From NCBI GenBank assembly GCA_003138975.1, contig PLHQ01000120.1, positions 1 to 64,000 of the forward strand: a stretch of DNA of 64,000 bases, written 5' to 3'. The notes below the pieces were generated by a model that had not been told where the DNA came from, ran no database searches, and was given only the letters and a program-made list of their open reading frames with translations. Position numbers and translations under genes: made by a program. The stretch is from Acidobacteriaceae bacterium. GTDB taxonomy: Bacteria > Acidobacteriota > Terriglobia > Terriglobales > Acidobacteriaceae. This document shows positions 25,579-35,073 of this stretch, piece by piece. Positions within the stretch are counted from its first letter, which is position 1; each line of letters starts with the position of its first letter.

Positions 25579-28500
25579 ATGCGACTGGCCACCCCAGTTC
25601 TTTCCCGGCTTTTGGCAGCATCCTTATTGGCAGCCTGTTCTCTGTTCGTGGCAGCTCAGGGCAGCTACCGGGCGCAACTCCGAGGCGTGGTTTCCGATGC
25701 CGCTGGCGCCGTGATGACGAACGTCACGGTCACCATCACTGAGACCGGTACTGGCATCGCCACTCACACCCGCACCGACGATAAGGGCGAATACTTTTTT
25801 ACCGGACTGCGTCCCTCTACCTATTCGGTGAAAGCCGAGGCCCCCGGATTCCGCACCACGGAGCGCACGAACGTGGTTCTTGCAGTCGACCAGGAATCGT
25901 CGCTGAACTTCAAAATGCAACTGGCGGGCGTATCCACTTCCGTGGAAGTCACAACCACCGCGCCGCTGCTCGATACGGGCAACGCAACACTGGGCACGGA
26001 CGTCACCAGTGAGTACGTGAAGGAACTGCCTCTATTGAACCGCGACTTCTTCGGCTTAACCTTCCTGTCCGGAGGGGTGACGGAGGTGGCCGGGTCAGGC
26101 ACCCAGGACAACTATCCCTCGGGAACGAATTTCGTTTCCAACGGACAGCGCAATGCGACCGCCGAGGTACGGATAGACGGCGCCCTGATCAGTGCGCCGG
26201 AACAAGGCGAGGGCGGAAACTCAAATGTCTACTACGAACCGTTGGTCGAAGGAGTGCAGGAATTCAAAGTTCAGAACAACAGCTTTTCGGCGGAATTCGG
26301 TAACAACGGCGGCACCGTGGTCAACATGGTGCTGAAGAGCGGCACCAACGCCTTCCATGGCAGCGGCTGGTACTTCCTCCAGCGCTCGCAACTGGCCGCG
26401 CGTGATTTCTTCAATCCTGCTCCCAATCCCAAACCGGATAGCAAGCGCGACCAGGGAGGGTTTACCATCGGCGGCCCCATCCGAAAGAATCGCACCTTCT
26501 TCTTCGCCGATTTTGAAAAAGTGCGCAGCAATAGCGCGTTCAGCAGTCTCGCAACCGTACCAACTACCGCAGAGCGAAATGGGGATTTCTCGGCGACGGC
26601 TACCAATATTTACGACCCCACACTGCCTTTAGTCGCCTGTGCCTCCGGTTCCTGCAGGCCGCAGGTGCAGTACCAGGGCAACCCGAACATAATTCCCCCA
26701 GGCGAAATCGATCCTATCGGCAAGGGCATTCTCAATCTTTATCCGCAACCCAATTTGCCGGGCGAATTTGATAACTACATTTTTAGTGGCACGGCGGATG
26801 CCCCGGATTATCAGTTCGATATCAAAGTTGATCACCAGATCAATGACCGGAACCACATCAGCGGACGCTACAGCCGCGGTTCGTCGAATTACTACACTCC
26901 CATGATTTTCGGCGACAGCTTCGACAATAACGGATCGGGAGATGGTTTCGCGGGCAGCCCCACGCTGGCACAGAATGGTTCGATCGAATATTCAAGGACG
27001 GTGAATTCCCGCATCGTGTGGACGAGCCACTTCGCGATTGACCGGGTACACGAACTAGGGACCTCATCGATTCCTTCGATTTCCAGCTTCAATGCTACGT
27101 TGCCTTCTGGTTTCTCCCTGCCAGCCGTGTTGCAGCAGGCCAACGGAATAGATCGGATGCCGGCGTTTTACATGTCCTCTGGCGGTCAAACTGCGCCCTG
27201 GACCGACCTTTACGATCAATGCTGCATCAACACCACCTTCGCACATACGCTCTACAGTTATTCTTCTCAGGTCGTGATCTCGAGAGGCTCGCACCTGATG
27301 AAGTTTGGCGGCGAGCAGAGACTTTTCTATAACAACTTCTTTCAGCCCTCGGATCCAACCGGCGTCTTCAACTTTACCGACTACGTGACCTCCCCGACTC
27401 CGAACAGCGACGTGGACGCGAACGGCAATGCAACCGGAAATCCTTTTGCCAGCACCCTTTTTGGATACGCCGACAATATCAATCCCTTTCCTGCCGAGCC
27501 GACTGCGCTCCAAGTTTTGCCGTCAGTCGCGAATCGATCGGCGGAGACCGGCTTCTACTTCCAGGACGACTGGAAAGTTACTTCCAAACTCACGCTCAAT
27601 CTTGGCCTGCGTTATGAATGGAGCACGCCCTATGACGAGCGCTACAACCGCATCCAGTTCAGCAATTTCACCGCGCCCACGGGAGTGAATTTGGATTTGA
27701 CCGCAGCCCAGTCCGCCCTGAGTTCTTACGGCATCAATTTTCCTTCCTCCGAGCAGTTAAACGGTACGACGGAGTTTCCCACCTCGAGCATGAGACACGT
27801 TCCCGTGTACCGTAACGATGTCGGTCCGCGATTGGGGTTTGCCTATACCTTCGGTTCAAAAACTGTCGTGCGCGGCGGCGCTGGCATCTACTTCGGTATG
27901 AGCCCGGCCACGAATTTTCAATATCCCGGAACCGCCTTCAGCAAGACGGCCTCGATGTTCTTTACCAACGATAATTTTGCGACCCAGTCCGCCACGCTGG
28001 AAAATCCGTTTCCTGCAGGCTTCACCGGGCCGCAGGGCAAACAGTATGGCCAGTTTGCCGAGTGGGGATACTCGAACAACAACGATCTTGGCACCACCGC
28101 GGCGCGCGATGCCGATCTCTACCAGTGGAATGTGGGAATCCAGCGCGAATTGCCCAGCCAGATCGTCCTGGGCGTCGACTATTCCGCGAACCGCAGTACC
28201 CACCTGCCGTGGGCTGGCACCAACAACCGAGACTTCATGTCTTCGGCGTTGCTGGCCCAAATCTCGGCTGCCGTCACCCCCACCGATCCGACTTGCCAGG
28301 CCGATAGTTGCGTCACTAGCTTTCTCCAGAATCCGGTAACGAATCCGTTCCAGCCGATGTTCACCCAGCCGTGCGCCCCTACCCCTACTTCTCCCTGCTT
28401 CAATGAGCCCGATTCGCTCTACAGCACTGGGCAAATCCCGTTGGGATATCTGCTCAATCGTTACCCTCAGTTTACGGGAGATTTTGAAGGCCTGATGCTG

Positions 28501-29313
28501 GAGGAAGCGTCATCCTGGTACAACTCGATGCAGATCCGCTTCCAGAAGCGAACCACGCACCATGTCAGTTTCGAGGGCAACTACACCGTCTCCAAGTTGA
28601 CCGATAATTCTTCCGCAGGCCGAAATAATTGGGTCGGATCGCTGGCGAACGGACTTCCGCAACAATTCGACCGGCTGAATTTGGAACATAGTATCAGCGC
28701 CAATGACGCACCCCAGCGCCTGGCGGCCGCGGTGGTTGTCACTTTGCCCGTGGGCCGCAATGAATGGATTGGCGGAGGTATGAATCGTGGACTCGATGCT
28801 GTCGTGGGAGGCTGGTCGATCGCCACCCTCGTCACGGAACAATCAGGTCAACCGATCGCGATCGGCATGAGCAATCCGCGGCTCGCCAATGGCAGCCAGC
28901 GTCCTAACGTCGTCTGTTCCCAACTCAAAACCGGTCTCAGCATGAAAGATGTTGCCACGAATTGGGAGGCGAACTCGGCAGCCGAAGGAAACGGGAACCC
29001 GCCGGTTGCCCCGTTTATCAATTCCAACTGCTTCGCCGATCCTGGCGATCAGAATCCGGGCAACGCTCCACGCTATTTTCCCGGCCTGCGAGTCAACGGC
29101 ATCCATAACTTCGATATGAATCTTTACAAGTCATTCATACCGAAAGAGGGAATGACCATCGATCTCAGAGCCGAGGTTTTCAATCTGCTGAATCATCCGC
29201 GCTTTGCCCAGCCCGTTTCCGCCTTTGGAGATCCGGCTTTCGGCACGATTACTTCTGACGCGAATGGTTACTTACCCCGGTACTTCCAGTTCGGATTGAG
29301 ATTCGAGTTCTAG
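25579..29313 (+). CDS. Oar-like TonB-dependent receptor with N-terminal carboxypeptidase-regulatory domain
   Basis: A 1244-residue outer-membrane protein. A signal peptide ('LLAASLLAACSLFVAAQG') is followed by a carboxypeptidase-regulatory domain ('LRGVVSDAAGAVMTNVTVTITE', about 32-115), a plug region ('RTNVVLAVDQESSLNFKMQLAG' to 'VEGVQEFKVQNNSFSAEFGNNGG'), and a beta barrel ending in aromatic 'RYFQFGLRFEF', the usual C-terminal barrel strand. Size and order match the Oar-like receptors abundant in Acidobacteriota. It probably imports or binds a large substrate such as an oligosaccharide. The adjacent alpha-galactosidase/PfkB genes are convergent, which makes a glycan ligand plausible but unproven. 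Confidence 0.92.
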   Translation: MRLATPVLSRLLAASLLAACSLFVAAQGSYRAQLRGVVSDAAGAVMTNVTVTITETGTGIATHTRTDDKGEYFFTGLRPSTYSVKAEAPGFRTTERTNVVLAVDQESSLNFKMQLAGVSTSVEVTTTAPLLDTGNATLGTDVTSEYVKELPLLNRDFFGLTFLSGGVTEVAGSGTQDNYPSGTNFVSNGQRNATAEVRIDGALISAPEQGEGGNSNVYYEPLVEGVQEFKVQNNSFSAEFGNNGGTVVNMVLKSGTNAFHGSGWYFLQRSQLAARDFFNPAPNPKPDSKRDQGGFTIGGPIRKNRTFFFADFEKVRSNSAFSSLATVPTTAERNGDFSATATNIYDPTLPLVACASGSCRPQVQYQGNPNIIPPGEIDPIGKGILNLYPQPNLPGEFDNYIFSGTADAPDYQFDIKVDHQINDRNHISGRYSRGSSNYYTPMIFGDSFDNNGSGDGFAGSPTLAQNGSIEYSRTVNSRIVWTSHFAIDRVHELGTSSIPSISSFNATLPSGFSLPAVLQQANGIDRMPAFYMSSGGQTAPWTDLYDQCCINTTFAHTLYSYSSQVVISRGSHLMKFGGEQRLFYNNFFQPSDPTGVFNFTDYVTSPTPNSDVDANGNATGNPFASTLFGYADNINPFPAEPTALQVLPSVANRSAETGFYFQDDWKVTSKLTLNLGLRYEWSTPYDERYNRIQFSNFTAPTGVNLDLTAAQSALSSYGINFPSSEQLNGTTEFPTSSMRHVPVYRNDVGPRLGFAYTFGSKTVVRGGAGIYFGMSPATNFQYPGTAFSKTASMFFTNDNFATQSATLENPFPAGFTGPQGKQYGQFAEWGYSNNNDLGTTAARDADLYQWNVGIQRELPSQIVLGVDYSANRSTHLPWAGTNNRDFMSSALLAQISAAVTPTDPTCQADSCVTSFLQNPVTNPFQPMFTQPCAPTPTSPCFNEPDSLYSTGQIPLGYLLNRYPQFTGDFEGLMLEEASSWYNSMQIRFQKRTTHHVSFEGNYTVSKLTDNSSAGRNNWVGSLANGLPQQFDRLNLEHSISANDAPQRLAAAVVVTLPVGRNEWIGGGMNRGLDAVVGGWSIATLVTEQSGQPIAIGMSNPRLANGSQRPNVVCSQLKTGLSMKDVATNWEANSAAEGNGNPPVAPFINSNCFADPGDQNPGNAPRYFPGLRVNGIHNFDMNLYKSFIPKEGMTIDLRAEVFNLLNHPRFAQPVSAFGDPAFGTITSDANGYLPRYFQFGLRFEF

Positions 29314-29359
29314 AATCTAGGGTGTTTACTGCCCTGTATTGACACGCATGGAAGGCTTC

Positions 29360-31867
29360 TCACGGTTTTTCCTGGAAGCGCTGATAAAGCTCAGGCCGGA
29401 AAATTGTATCGATCGTTCCCGTAACCGCGACCGGGAAATCCTTTTCGAAGGGCACGCCTTCGATCCCGTCCACAGTCAAGTGAACCTTGTAACGGGCCGC
29501 GTGAGTATACGTGTGCGTTACGGCCATCCCGTCGGTGCGGGTTCCATCGCCGAAGTCCCAGTGACAGGCGAGTGCGGGTACCTGATCTCCCGAAGCTTGC
29601 GCCGAAAAGGGCACGGGCTGGCCGACTTCCATCTTCTCGGGAATCTCCACCCTTACAACCGGAGTCGCTGCGGGAATGGAGGTGTCGAGGATTTTTACGA
29701 TTCGGACGGACTGCGGAGCCAAGGTGAGAGAGAGAGAATTTACATTCTCAGCTATGGGCGCGCCCGTTGTGAAAACGTCGAGCACTTGATTATGACTCGT
29801 CCCTAGCCGGAGATCGAAAAGCGTGAACTCATGCTTCCGTTCTTTTTCCGTCCAGTTGAAGACGGCCAGAATCGATTGGCGCTTGCTCTCTCGCAGCAGA
29901 AAGATGCTGGGCATTTCATCCTCGGGGGCGTAGCTCATCAGGTCCAGAGGCGTTGCGGCGCGTCCATATCGAGCCATGTTGAGGAGATCACGATTCTGGA
30001 CCAGAACCATCCGGTCGGCGTCCGCAAACAGAGTGGGCAGATCGTCGCCAATCTCATACAGGCCGCCAGAGATCGCTGATAGAGCAATTGAAACCTTTGC
30101 TTCTTCGAATGTTAGCGGCCGCTGTGCGCCATGATTCTGGCTTTCGGCAATGATCTGCCGGGATATCGTAAAAGCGTCGGGATCGGCGATGAAGAAATTC
30201 CGGTTCATGTAATAGCGGGATGCGACGCCGGGAGCCGCGTTGCGGCTGGCTTCGAACGAATGCCCCGTGTCGCACGAAATGCGGCCGATATCGACGATGC
30301 CGACCGGATTCAGCATTACACTACCGTCCTTGTCAAGAAGCACGCCGTCTCCGACCGCTTCGCGAATGGTCTGCAGTCCAATGCGCTGCGCCTCGAGCGC
30401 CGTAGTGTTGGGACGGTAGTAATAACCCTCAATGGCACTGTCGTCCATGAAATCGAGCTTGATGTAGCGAATCCCCCAATCCCTGGTCAGCGTTCGGTAG
30501 GTTTCACGCAAGTACTGCTGCGCTTCGGGATTTGTTGTATCGAGCACATAAAGTGGATCCAGATCGGTTTTGGTATCGGGAGCCTCGGTGACGAGGCCGG
30601 CATGGATCGGCTCTCCCTTGGCATTGTGCACCAACCAATCTTTGTGATTGGCATAAACCGACGAGCGCTCGGCGACCTCGAATGGCGCAGTCCAGATCCC
30701 CGGGGTGAGGCCGAGTCCACGGACCTGGTCTTCGAGTTTCTTCACCCCATGAGGGAATTTGTAGGAGACCGGCGAAGTATAGTCGCCGCGCGCGTACTGA
30801 TAGCCTTCGTCGATATGAAAGAAGTTGAATCCGTCATCTCTCAGGTGTGCGGCGAGGAACTCCGCGTTGGTGAGAGCTGCGCCTTCCGTTATACCGAAGT
30901 AGTAAGCCGTCCAGCTCCACCAGCCGATGGGCGTGGGTGCGCTCGTTCTTGAGTGATGAAGAGCGCGGATGACCTCGCCATAGGATTCGAGTTGAGTGTG
31001 ATAGTCAGACGACAGGCTGGCCATGACCCGCTCAGAAGCCAGAGTTTGGCCTGGATCGAGGGGCAGGCTGAGTTCGATTTGGTCTTCCTTGGGCGAATTC
31101 TTAAGCGAATTCTGTTTGGCCAGTTCGGTGGTTCCTGTGGAATCGACCTCGTAGCCCGCAACCCCCCCCAGCTTGTCATCCACATGGAGATGCAGGATGG
31201 TGAGCCATCGTTCAGAGGTGAGCGCTCCCAGAAACAGGCTCTGGCGGCTCTGCCGGTTGTAGATAAGTTGGCTGCCCACGGCCAGATGGAGGCCCTCGTT
31301 GGCTTGCGCGAGATCACGAATCTCCATGTCCGGCCGGTCTTCGCTGAAACTGTCGGACAGTACGCGGTCCGAGGATGGCGGGCCGTCGAGGTTCACGAAA
31401 GGATCCACAGCTTCGAGGACACGGATGCTTTGCACGGTAGTCGGCGCAGCGGTGCTATTTCGAACTTGTACTTCGATCTCCGCGAATGCGGGCCGTGAGT
31501 GCAGGCGGATCCGACAGATCAAATCCGGATCGCCGGACCTGCCGCTGTGCGTCGCGGTAAGCTGCGGGCCGGCGTCTAGATCGTCGGCGAAAGACGTGTC
31601 TTTCACCTCATGATGCGGGTAACTGTCGGAAGAAATCCAGCGATGGTTGACCTGGGCCGCCACACGGGCGGTGATGGCAACGCGCTGATTTTCCTTGGAT
31701 CGCAGGGTATAGGTATCGCCCTGGCGATTGATCTCGACCGCGAGCTGCGCATTTTCAATCTTGCCCGAGGCTAGAGCGCCTGCCGGCGAACTTCGGGCTT
31801 CTGCAAACGCAAGAGAGGATGCAACTAGAAATCCGAGAATCAGACGGCTCAGCGCTTCAAGGTGCAT
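29360..31867 (-). CDS. GH36-like alpha-galactosidase (melibiase) with C-terminal PKD domain
   Basis: An 835-residue secreted enzyme. A signal peptide (residues 1-25) precedes an N-terminal beta-sandwich (to about residue 310) and a TIM barrel starting near 'PIGWWSWTAYYFGITEGAALTNAEF'. The likely nucleophile aspartate is in 'IRYIKLDFMDDSAIEG', the clan-D alpha-galactosidase position. A C-terminal PKD-type Ig fold follows ('CHWDFGDGTRTDGMAVTHTYTHAARYKVHLTV'-like pattern). I start at 31867, with GGAAGGA upstream, 4 bp from the kinase stop. It should release alpha-linked galactose or a related sugar; exact specificity is unknown. It belongs to a minus-strand set with the PfkB kinase and the TIM-barrel gene. 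Confidence 0.85.
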   Translation of the reverse strand: MHLEALSRLILGFLVASSLAFAEARSSPAGALASGKIENAQLAVEINRQGDTYTLRSKENQRVAITARVAAQVNHRWISSDSYPHHEVKDTSFADDLDAGPQLTATHSGRSGDPDLICRIRLHSRPAFAEIEVQVRNSTAAPTTVQSIRVLEAVDPFVNLDGPPSSDRVLSDSFSEDRPDMEIRDLAQANEGLHLAVGSQLIYNRQSRQSLFLGALTSERWLTILHLHVDDKLGGVAGYEVDSTGTTELAKQNSLKNSPKEDQIELSLPLDPGQTLASERVMASLSSDYHTQLESYGEVIRALHHSRTSAPTPIGWWSWTAYYFGITEGAALTNAEFLAAHLRDDGFNFFHIDEGYQYARGDYTSPVSYKFPHGVKKLEDQVRGLGLTPGIWTAPFEVAERSSVYANHKDWLVHNAKGEPIHAGLVTEAPDTKTDLDPLYVLDTTNPEAQQYLRETYRTLTRDWGIRYIKLDFMDDSAIEGYYYRPNTTALEAQRIGLQTIREAVGDGVLLDKDGSVMLNPVGIVDIGRISCDTGHSFEASRNAAPGVASRYYMNRNFFIADPDAFTISRQIIAESQNHGAQRPLTFEEAKVSIALSAISGGLYEIGDDLPTLFADADRMVLVQNRDLLNMARYGRAATPLDLMSYAPEDEMPSIFLLRESKRQSILAVFNWTEKERKHEFTLFDLRLGTSHNQVLDVFTTGAPIAENVNSLSLTLAPQSVRIVKILDTSIPAATPVVRVEIPEKMEVGQPVPFSAQASGDQVPALACHWDFGDGTRTDGMAVTHTYTHAARYKVHLTVDGIEGVPFEKDFPVAVTGTIDTIFRPELYQRFQEKP

Positions 31868-31871
31868 GGAT

Positions 31872-32846
31872 TTAATCCTTCCACGGAATAATTCCTCGGC
31901 CCATCGAACTCCATTGCTGGCGCATGAAAGTGGACAATTCAGCACGGTCCCGAAAGGCTTCTGTGCCCCCCGCTTTGGTTACGGAGTACGCGGCTGCAAT
32001 ATTGGCGAAAGCCAAGCAATCTTCGAGTTTGCCCTCACGCAAGTAGAGATGCATGAAGCCTGCAGCGAAAGTGTCACCGGCGCCGACATCATCCACGAAG
32101 CTTACGCGAGGTGGTGCGAGGCTCCACTGCTCATCTCCGGCGCGACAAATGGCTGATCCCGAACCGCACTTGACCACTAGGACCTTGGATAGTTCGGCAA
32201 GCCGATTGAGCGCTTGTGCAAGATCCGTCGTGCCTACAATCTTTTTCGCCTCACGTTCGTTCGGAAGGAACACGTCGACATATTTCAGAAGATCGTGCAG
32301 ATCCGATCCCCCCGGTCCCATCCGCCATTGATCTTCCGGATCGTCGTTTGTGTCAAGCGATGTGGTGAGACCGGCTTCCTTCGCCTGCCGAAACAAATTT
32401 AGGATCTGTGGCCGCAGAGCGCGGTGCAGAAAAAACGAGGAGAGATGTAGATGACGAGCTGCGAGAACGTAGTTCATGTCGATGTCGGAATACTGCATCT
32501 CAAACATGGTTCCCGGATACGTCAACATATACCGATGCCGAGTGTGAGGCAGCACGACCGTGAGCCCGGTAGATAACGTGGATCCTTGCTTCACGTGGGT
32601 GGTGTCAACCCCCACGGCGGAGAGTCGCTCTAGCGCCATTTTCCCAAGGGGATCGCTTCCAATCTTAGATACAAAGCCAACCTTTGTGCCCAGCACACAC
32701 AAATTGTGCGCGAAAATCCCCGAGGAGCTTCCCAAGGTGAATGCCATGTCGCTGGCCAGTAGCTCTCTGTCTGGGGACAGGTGCTCAGGCAGACCGTAGA
32801 GGATTAGATCCAAGTTTAGCTCGCCAACAATGCAGACCTCGATCAC
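31872..32846 (-). CDS. PfkB-family carbohydrate kinase
   Basis: A 324-residue ribokinase-fold sugar kinase. 'VCIVGELNLDLILYG' opens the fold, and the C-terminal PfkB signature is 'VDDVGAGDTFAAGFMH', containing the GAGD catalytic aspartate. It phosphorylates a sugar or nucleoside with ATP; the substrate is not readable. The GTG start is preceded by GAGAGGAAAA. Four base pairs separate it from the alpha-galactosidase, so the two are co-translated. The divergent DeoR-family regulator is in keeping with a sugar-phosphate effector made by this kinase. Confidence 0.9.
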   Translation of the reverse strand: MIEVCIVGELNLDLILYGLPEHLSPDRELLASDMAFTLGSSSGIFAHNLCVLGTKVGFVSKIGSDPLGKMALERLSAVGVDTTHVKQGSTLSTGLTVVLPHTRHRYMLTYPGTMFEMQYSDIDMNYVLAARHLHLSSFFLHRALRPQILNLFRQAKEAGLTTSLDTNDDPEDQWRMGPGGSDLHDLLKYVDVFLPNEREAKKIVGTTDLAQALNRLAELSKVLVVKCGSGSAICRAGDEQWSLAPPRVSFVDDVGAGDTFAAGFMHLYLREGKLEDCLAFANIAAAYSVTKAGGTEAFRDRAELSTFMRQQWSSMGRGIIPWKD

Positions 32847-32954
32847 TGAGTTTTCCTCTCGCCTTTGAAAATGCCAAAGCGTCCTTCGCTTAGGAATGAA
32901 TGCTGGCCTTGTTCCCAGCCGTGCCGCAGTGCGTCGGCCGAGCGTTTTCGGGAG

Positions 32955-34871
32955 TCACGGCTCATACCAAAACACTGCGCCCTTCTCAATGGATGGCAGC
33001 TTGTAACTGATGCCAGCGTTGCCCACAGTGCCGGTCAGTGGCTGAACTTCTCCGAGAAACGGAAGAAAGAAACCATGGCCGTGGGTTGCGCCAGATATCG
33101 TGACTTGAACGTCAGTTTGAGGCGTCTGAACGGGATTCACGCCACCTTGCAGCCCGGCAAAGTTCGCAAAAAAAACGTGAGGCTTGCCATCAACCCGAGC
33201 GATCGATGTAGCAGTCATAGCCGAGGCAACAACGCGAACTGGTGTCTCGGATTTCAAGCTCTCCAAAAACTCGTGTTCGCGATCTACTGCCGCTTGGTCA
33301 ATGCCTTTTTGCAGTGCCTCGTAGTAATCCCTTCCGGGGCATTTACTAAACTGTATAACATTTCGAGCCATGCCAAGCTGATCGGCATTCTCGCCTGTAA
33401 TCACCAGCCTCTTACCGGCTTGCGCATATTTGAGGAGCAACGCTCTTTCGTCGTCGCTCATGACCCGCACATCAGGCAGGATCAACGTGGGCCCATGGAA
33501 TTCTGGAAGTGTGCGCGGAGTGACAACCTCAAATTCCAAATGCTTCTGCATGAGAAGAATAAGGATTCCGCGGTAGGAAGGGATAAATTCGTGGGCATCA
33601 TAGTTTCGTGTCTCGGGAGAAAAATAAACGCCGATGGGGGCGATGGGTGTCCGTGGACGGTAGAAAGTGTCTTCATGAGCTTTGATCCAGGTAAAGATTT
33701 TCTTGCGGGTCGCAGGATCGTTCGATCCCGCCATTGAATGTCCTGGAGCATCCCAGAAGTTTGATCCGGTCGTGATTTCTGAGACGGCCAGATTCATCAT
33801 CGCCTCGCTCCGATCGACTTTTTCATCGCCATCCCAGGAGTAATTCAAGATCCACGTCGCCTTGCCCTGCGCGAAGGCGCGAAACGAATACATTCCTGCT
33901 TGATAATTGAACCAATCCAGCGCTGTTCTGGATGATGCCATGTGGTCGCCACTACCGAACTCATATTCATGAGCTATGGCGTCGACCGCCGGATACAAGC
34001 TGTAAACATCAGCTCCAACGCGAACTGCCTCTTCCTCAATGCCCGGATAGATTTCCGGAATCGTCTTAATCGAGGGATTCACGGCCTTAGCATTCGAATC
34101 GATTTCCTCCATGAAATCGGTAATCGTTTTAATTCTGAATTCGATCCACCTTCGGAAATTGGGCTGCGAGAAGTCTCCCAACTTGATGTCTTTCTTTGCA
34201 TCAAGGCCGGTCTCTTTCCAGAAGGCTGCCACTGTGTAGTCGTCGAAGCTGGCCCAAGTATCCTCCCAGCCTTCGAAGTGTGTCATCCAGTAAGGAATGT
34301 CCACATAAATTCCATCGATCCCCGTGGCTGCAATCTGTCTCACCCGTTCCATGTAAGTCTTGCGCCAGGCTGGCGCATAAGGACTGACCCACACATCCTC
34401 ATCCCCTTTGGCAATCCAGAAAGCGCTACCGCTCCCAAAGACCGCGGGTTCTCCGCTAAGCTTTTTCTGCAGCCAATCGGGATGATCTTTGGCCAGCGTA
34501 TGCGGAGCTCTGTCGGCGTTTGCCGTAATGCACTCGGTCCCGGCGATATATACGAACGCCTTGTTGCCAACTGCATGGGCCTGCTGAGCAACGGCACGAA
34601 TGGCGTTCAGCTTTTCTTCGGGACTGAGAAAGCTTTCATAGCGGCCAGGTATATCATTGTCCACTTCGATCCCGAAAACGCCGTCTTCCTGCGCTCTGCG
34701 GACAATCTCAATCGCGTTGGTACTCTGCAGCCCGTAGGCACCGATGCGCACATATTGGGTCCAATTCTGCCCTTCCGAACCGGAGCTGGCTTGCAGAATT
34801 GCAGCTAACAGGACAATGGTTGCCAAACCAGCTATAAGGGCAAATGAAAACTGCACAGACTTTCGTATCAT
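32955..34871 (-). CDS. Secreted TIM-barrel glycoside-hydrolase-like protein (family not identified)
   Basis: A 638-residue protein with a signal peptide or anchor ('FALIAGLATIVLLAAILQASSG'). Residues 35-400 read as a TIM barrel, with strand-end motifs 'VFGIEVDNDIPGRYESF', 'TGIDGIYVDIPYWMTHFEGW' and 'PSIKTIPEIYPG'. Acidic residues at strand ends (D in 'YVDIPYW', E in 'TIPEIYPG') are candidate catalytic carboxylates. A Rossmann-like domain follows (about 440-560, 'PTLILPDVRVMSDDERALLLKYAQ'), as in GH42-type trimerisation domains and GHL families. It leads the sugar operon opposite the DeoR gene. I do not recognise the exact family. Confidence 0.65.
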   Translation of the reverse strand: MIRKSVQFSFALIAGLATIVLLAAILQASSGSEGQNWTQYVRIGAYGLQSTNAIEIVRRAQEDGVFGIEVDNDIPGRYESFLSPEEKLNAIRAVAQQAHAVGNKAFVYIAGTECITANADRAPHTLAKDHPDWLQKKLSGEPAVFGSGSAFWIAKGDEDVWVSPYAPAWRKTYMERVRQIAATGIDGIYVDIPYWMTHFEGWEDTWASFDDYTVAAFWKETGLDAKKDIKLGDFSQPNFRRWIEFRIKTITDFMEEIDSNAKAVNPSIKTIPEIYPGIEEEAVRVGADVYSLYPAVDAIAHEYEFGSGDHMASSRTALDWFNYQAGMYSFRAFAQGKATWILNYSWDGDEKVDRSEAMMNLAVSEITTGSNFWDAPGHSMAGSNDPATRKKIFTWIKAHEDTFYRPRTPIAPIGVYFSPETRNYDAHEFIPSYRGILILLMQKHLEFEVVTPRTLPEFHGPTLILPDVRVMSDDERALLLKYAQAGKRLVITGENADQLGMARNVIQFSKCPGRDYYEALQKGIDQAAVDREHEFLESLKSETPVRVVASAMTATSIARVDGKPHVFFANFAGLQGGVNPVQTPQTDVQVTISGATHGHGFFLPFLGEVQPLTGTVGNAGISYKLPSIEKGAVFWYEP

Positions 34872-35024
34872 TGCGGTTAATAACTTTTACTTTCGTAATG
34901 GTTCCTCTGTCAAGTGTAAAATGCTCTCAACCAACATGAGACCATGGCCATACGAGGCAGTTTGCAAGCGATGACAACAGTTCCACTACTTGGCTGTTTG
35001 CTGGCGGCCGTAGACAAACGAAAG
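34860..35024. promoter_or_regulatory. Divergent control region with minus-strand promoter and repeated CTTTCGT boxes (candidate DeoR operator)
   Basis: For the minus-strand sugar genes, TTGACA (TGTCAA at 34908-34913) and TAAAAG (CTTTTA at 34884-34889) are spaced by 18 bp. CTTTCGT occurs at 34860-34866 and 34890-34896 and in inverse form (ACGAAAG) at 35018-35024. One copy lies between the -35 and -10 boxes, a classical repressor position. The divergent regulator gene is the obvious candidate binder. Assignment is inference. Confidence 0.45.
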
Positions 35025-35073
35025 CAGTCGCGGTAAAAAGGGAATGCCCACCAGAACTACTTGAGAGCAATGC

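Noticed and set aside
25196-25592. Minus-strand ORFs of 79 and 114 codons
   Set aside because: No family features, no Shine-Dalgarno; they cover the promoter region of the TonB receptor and a regulatory dyad.
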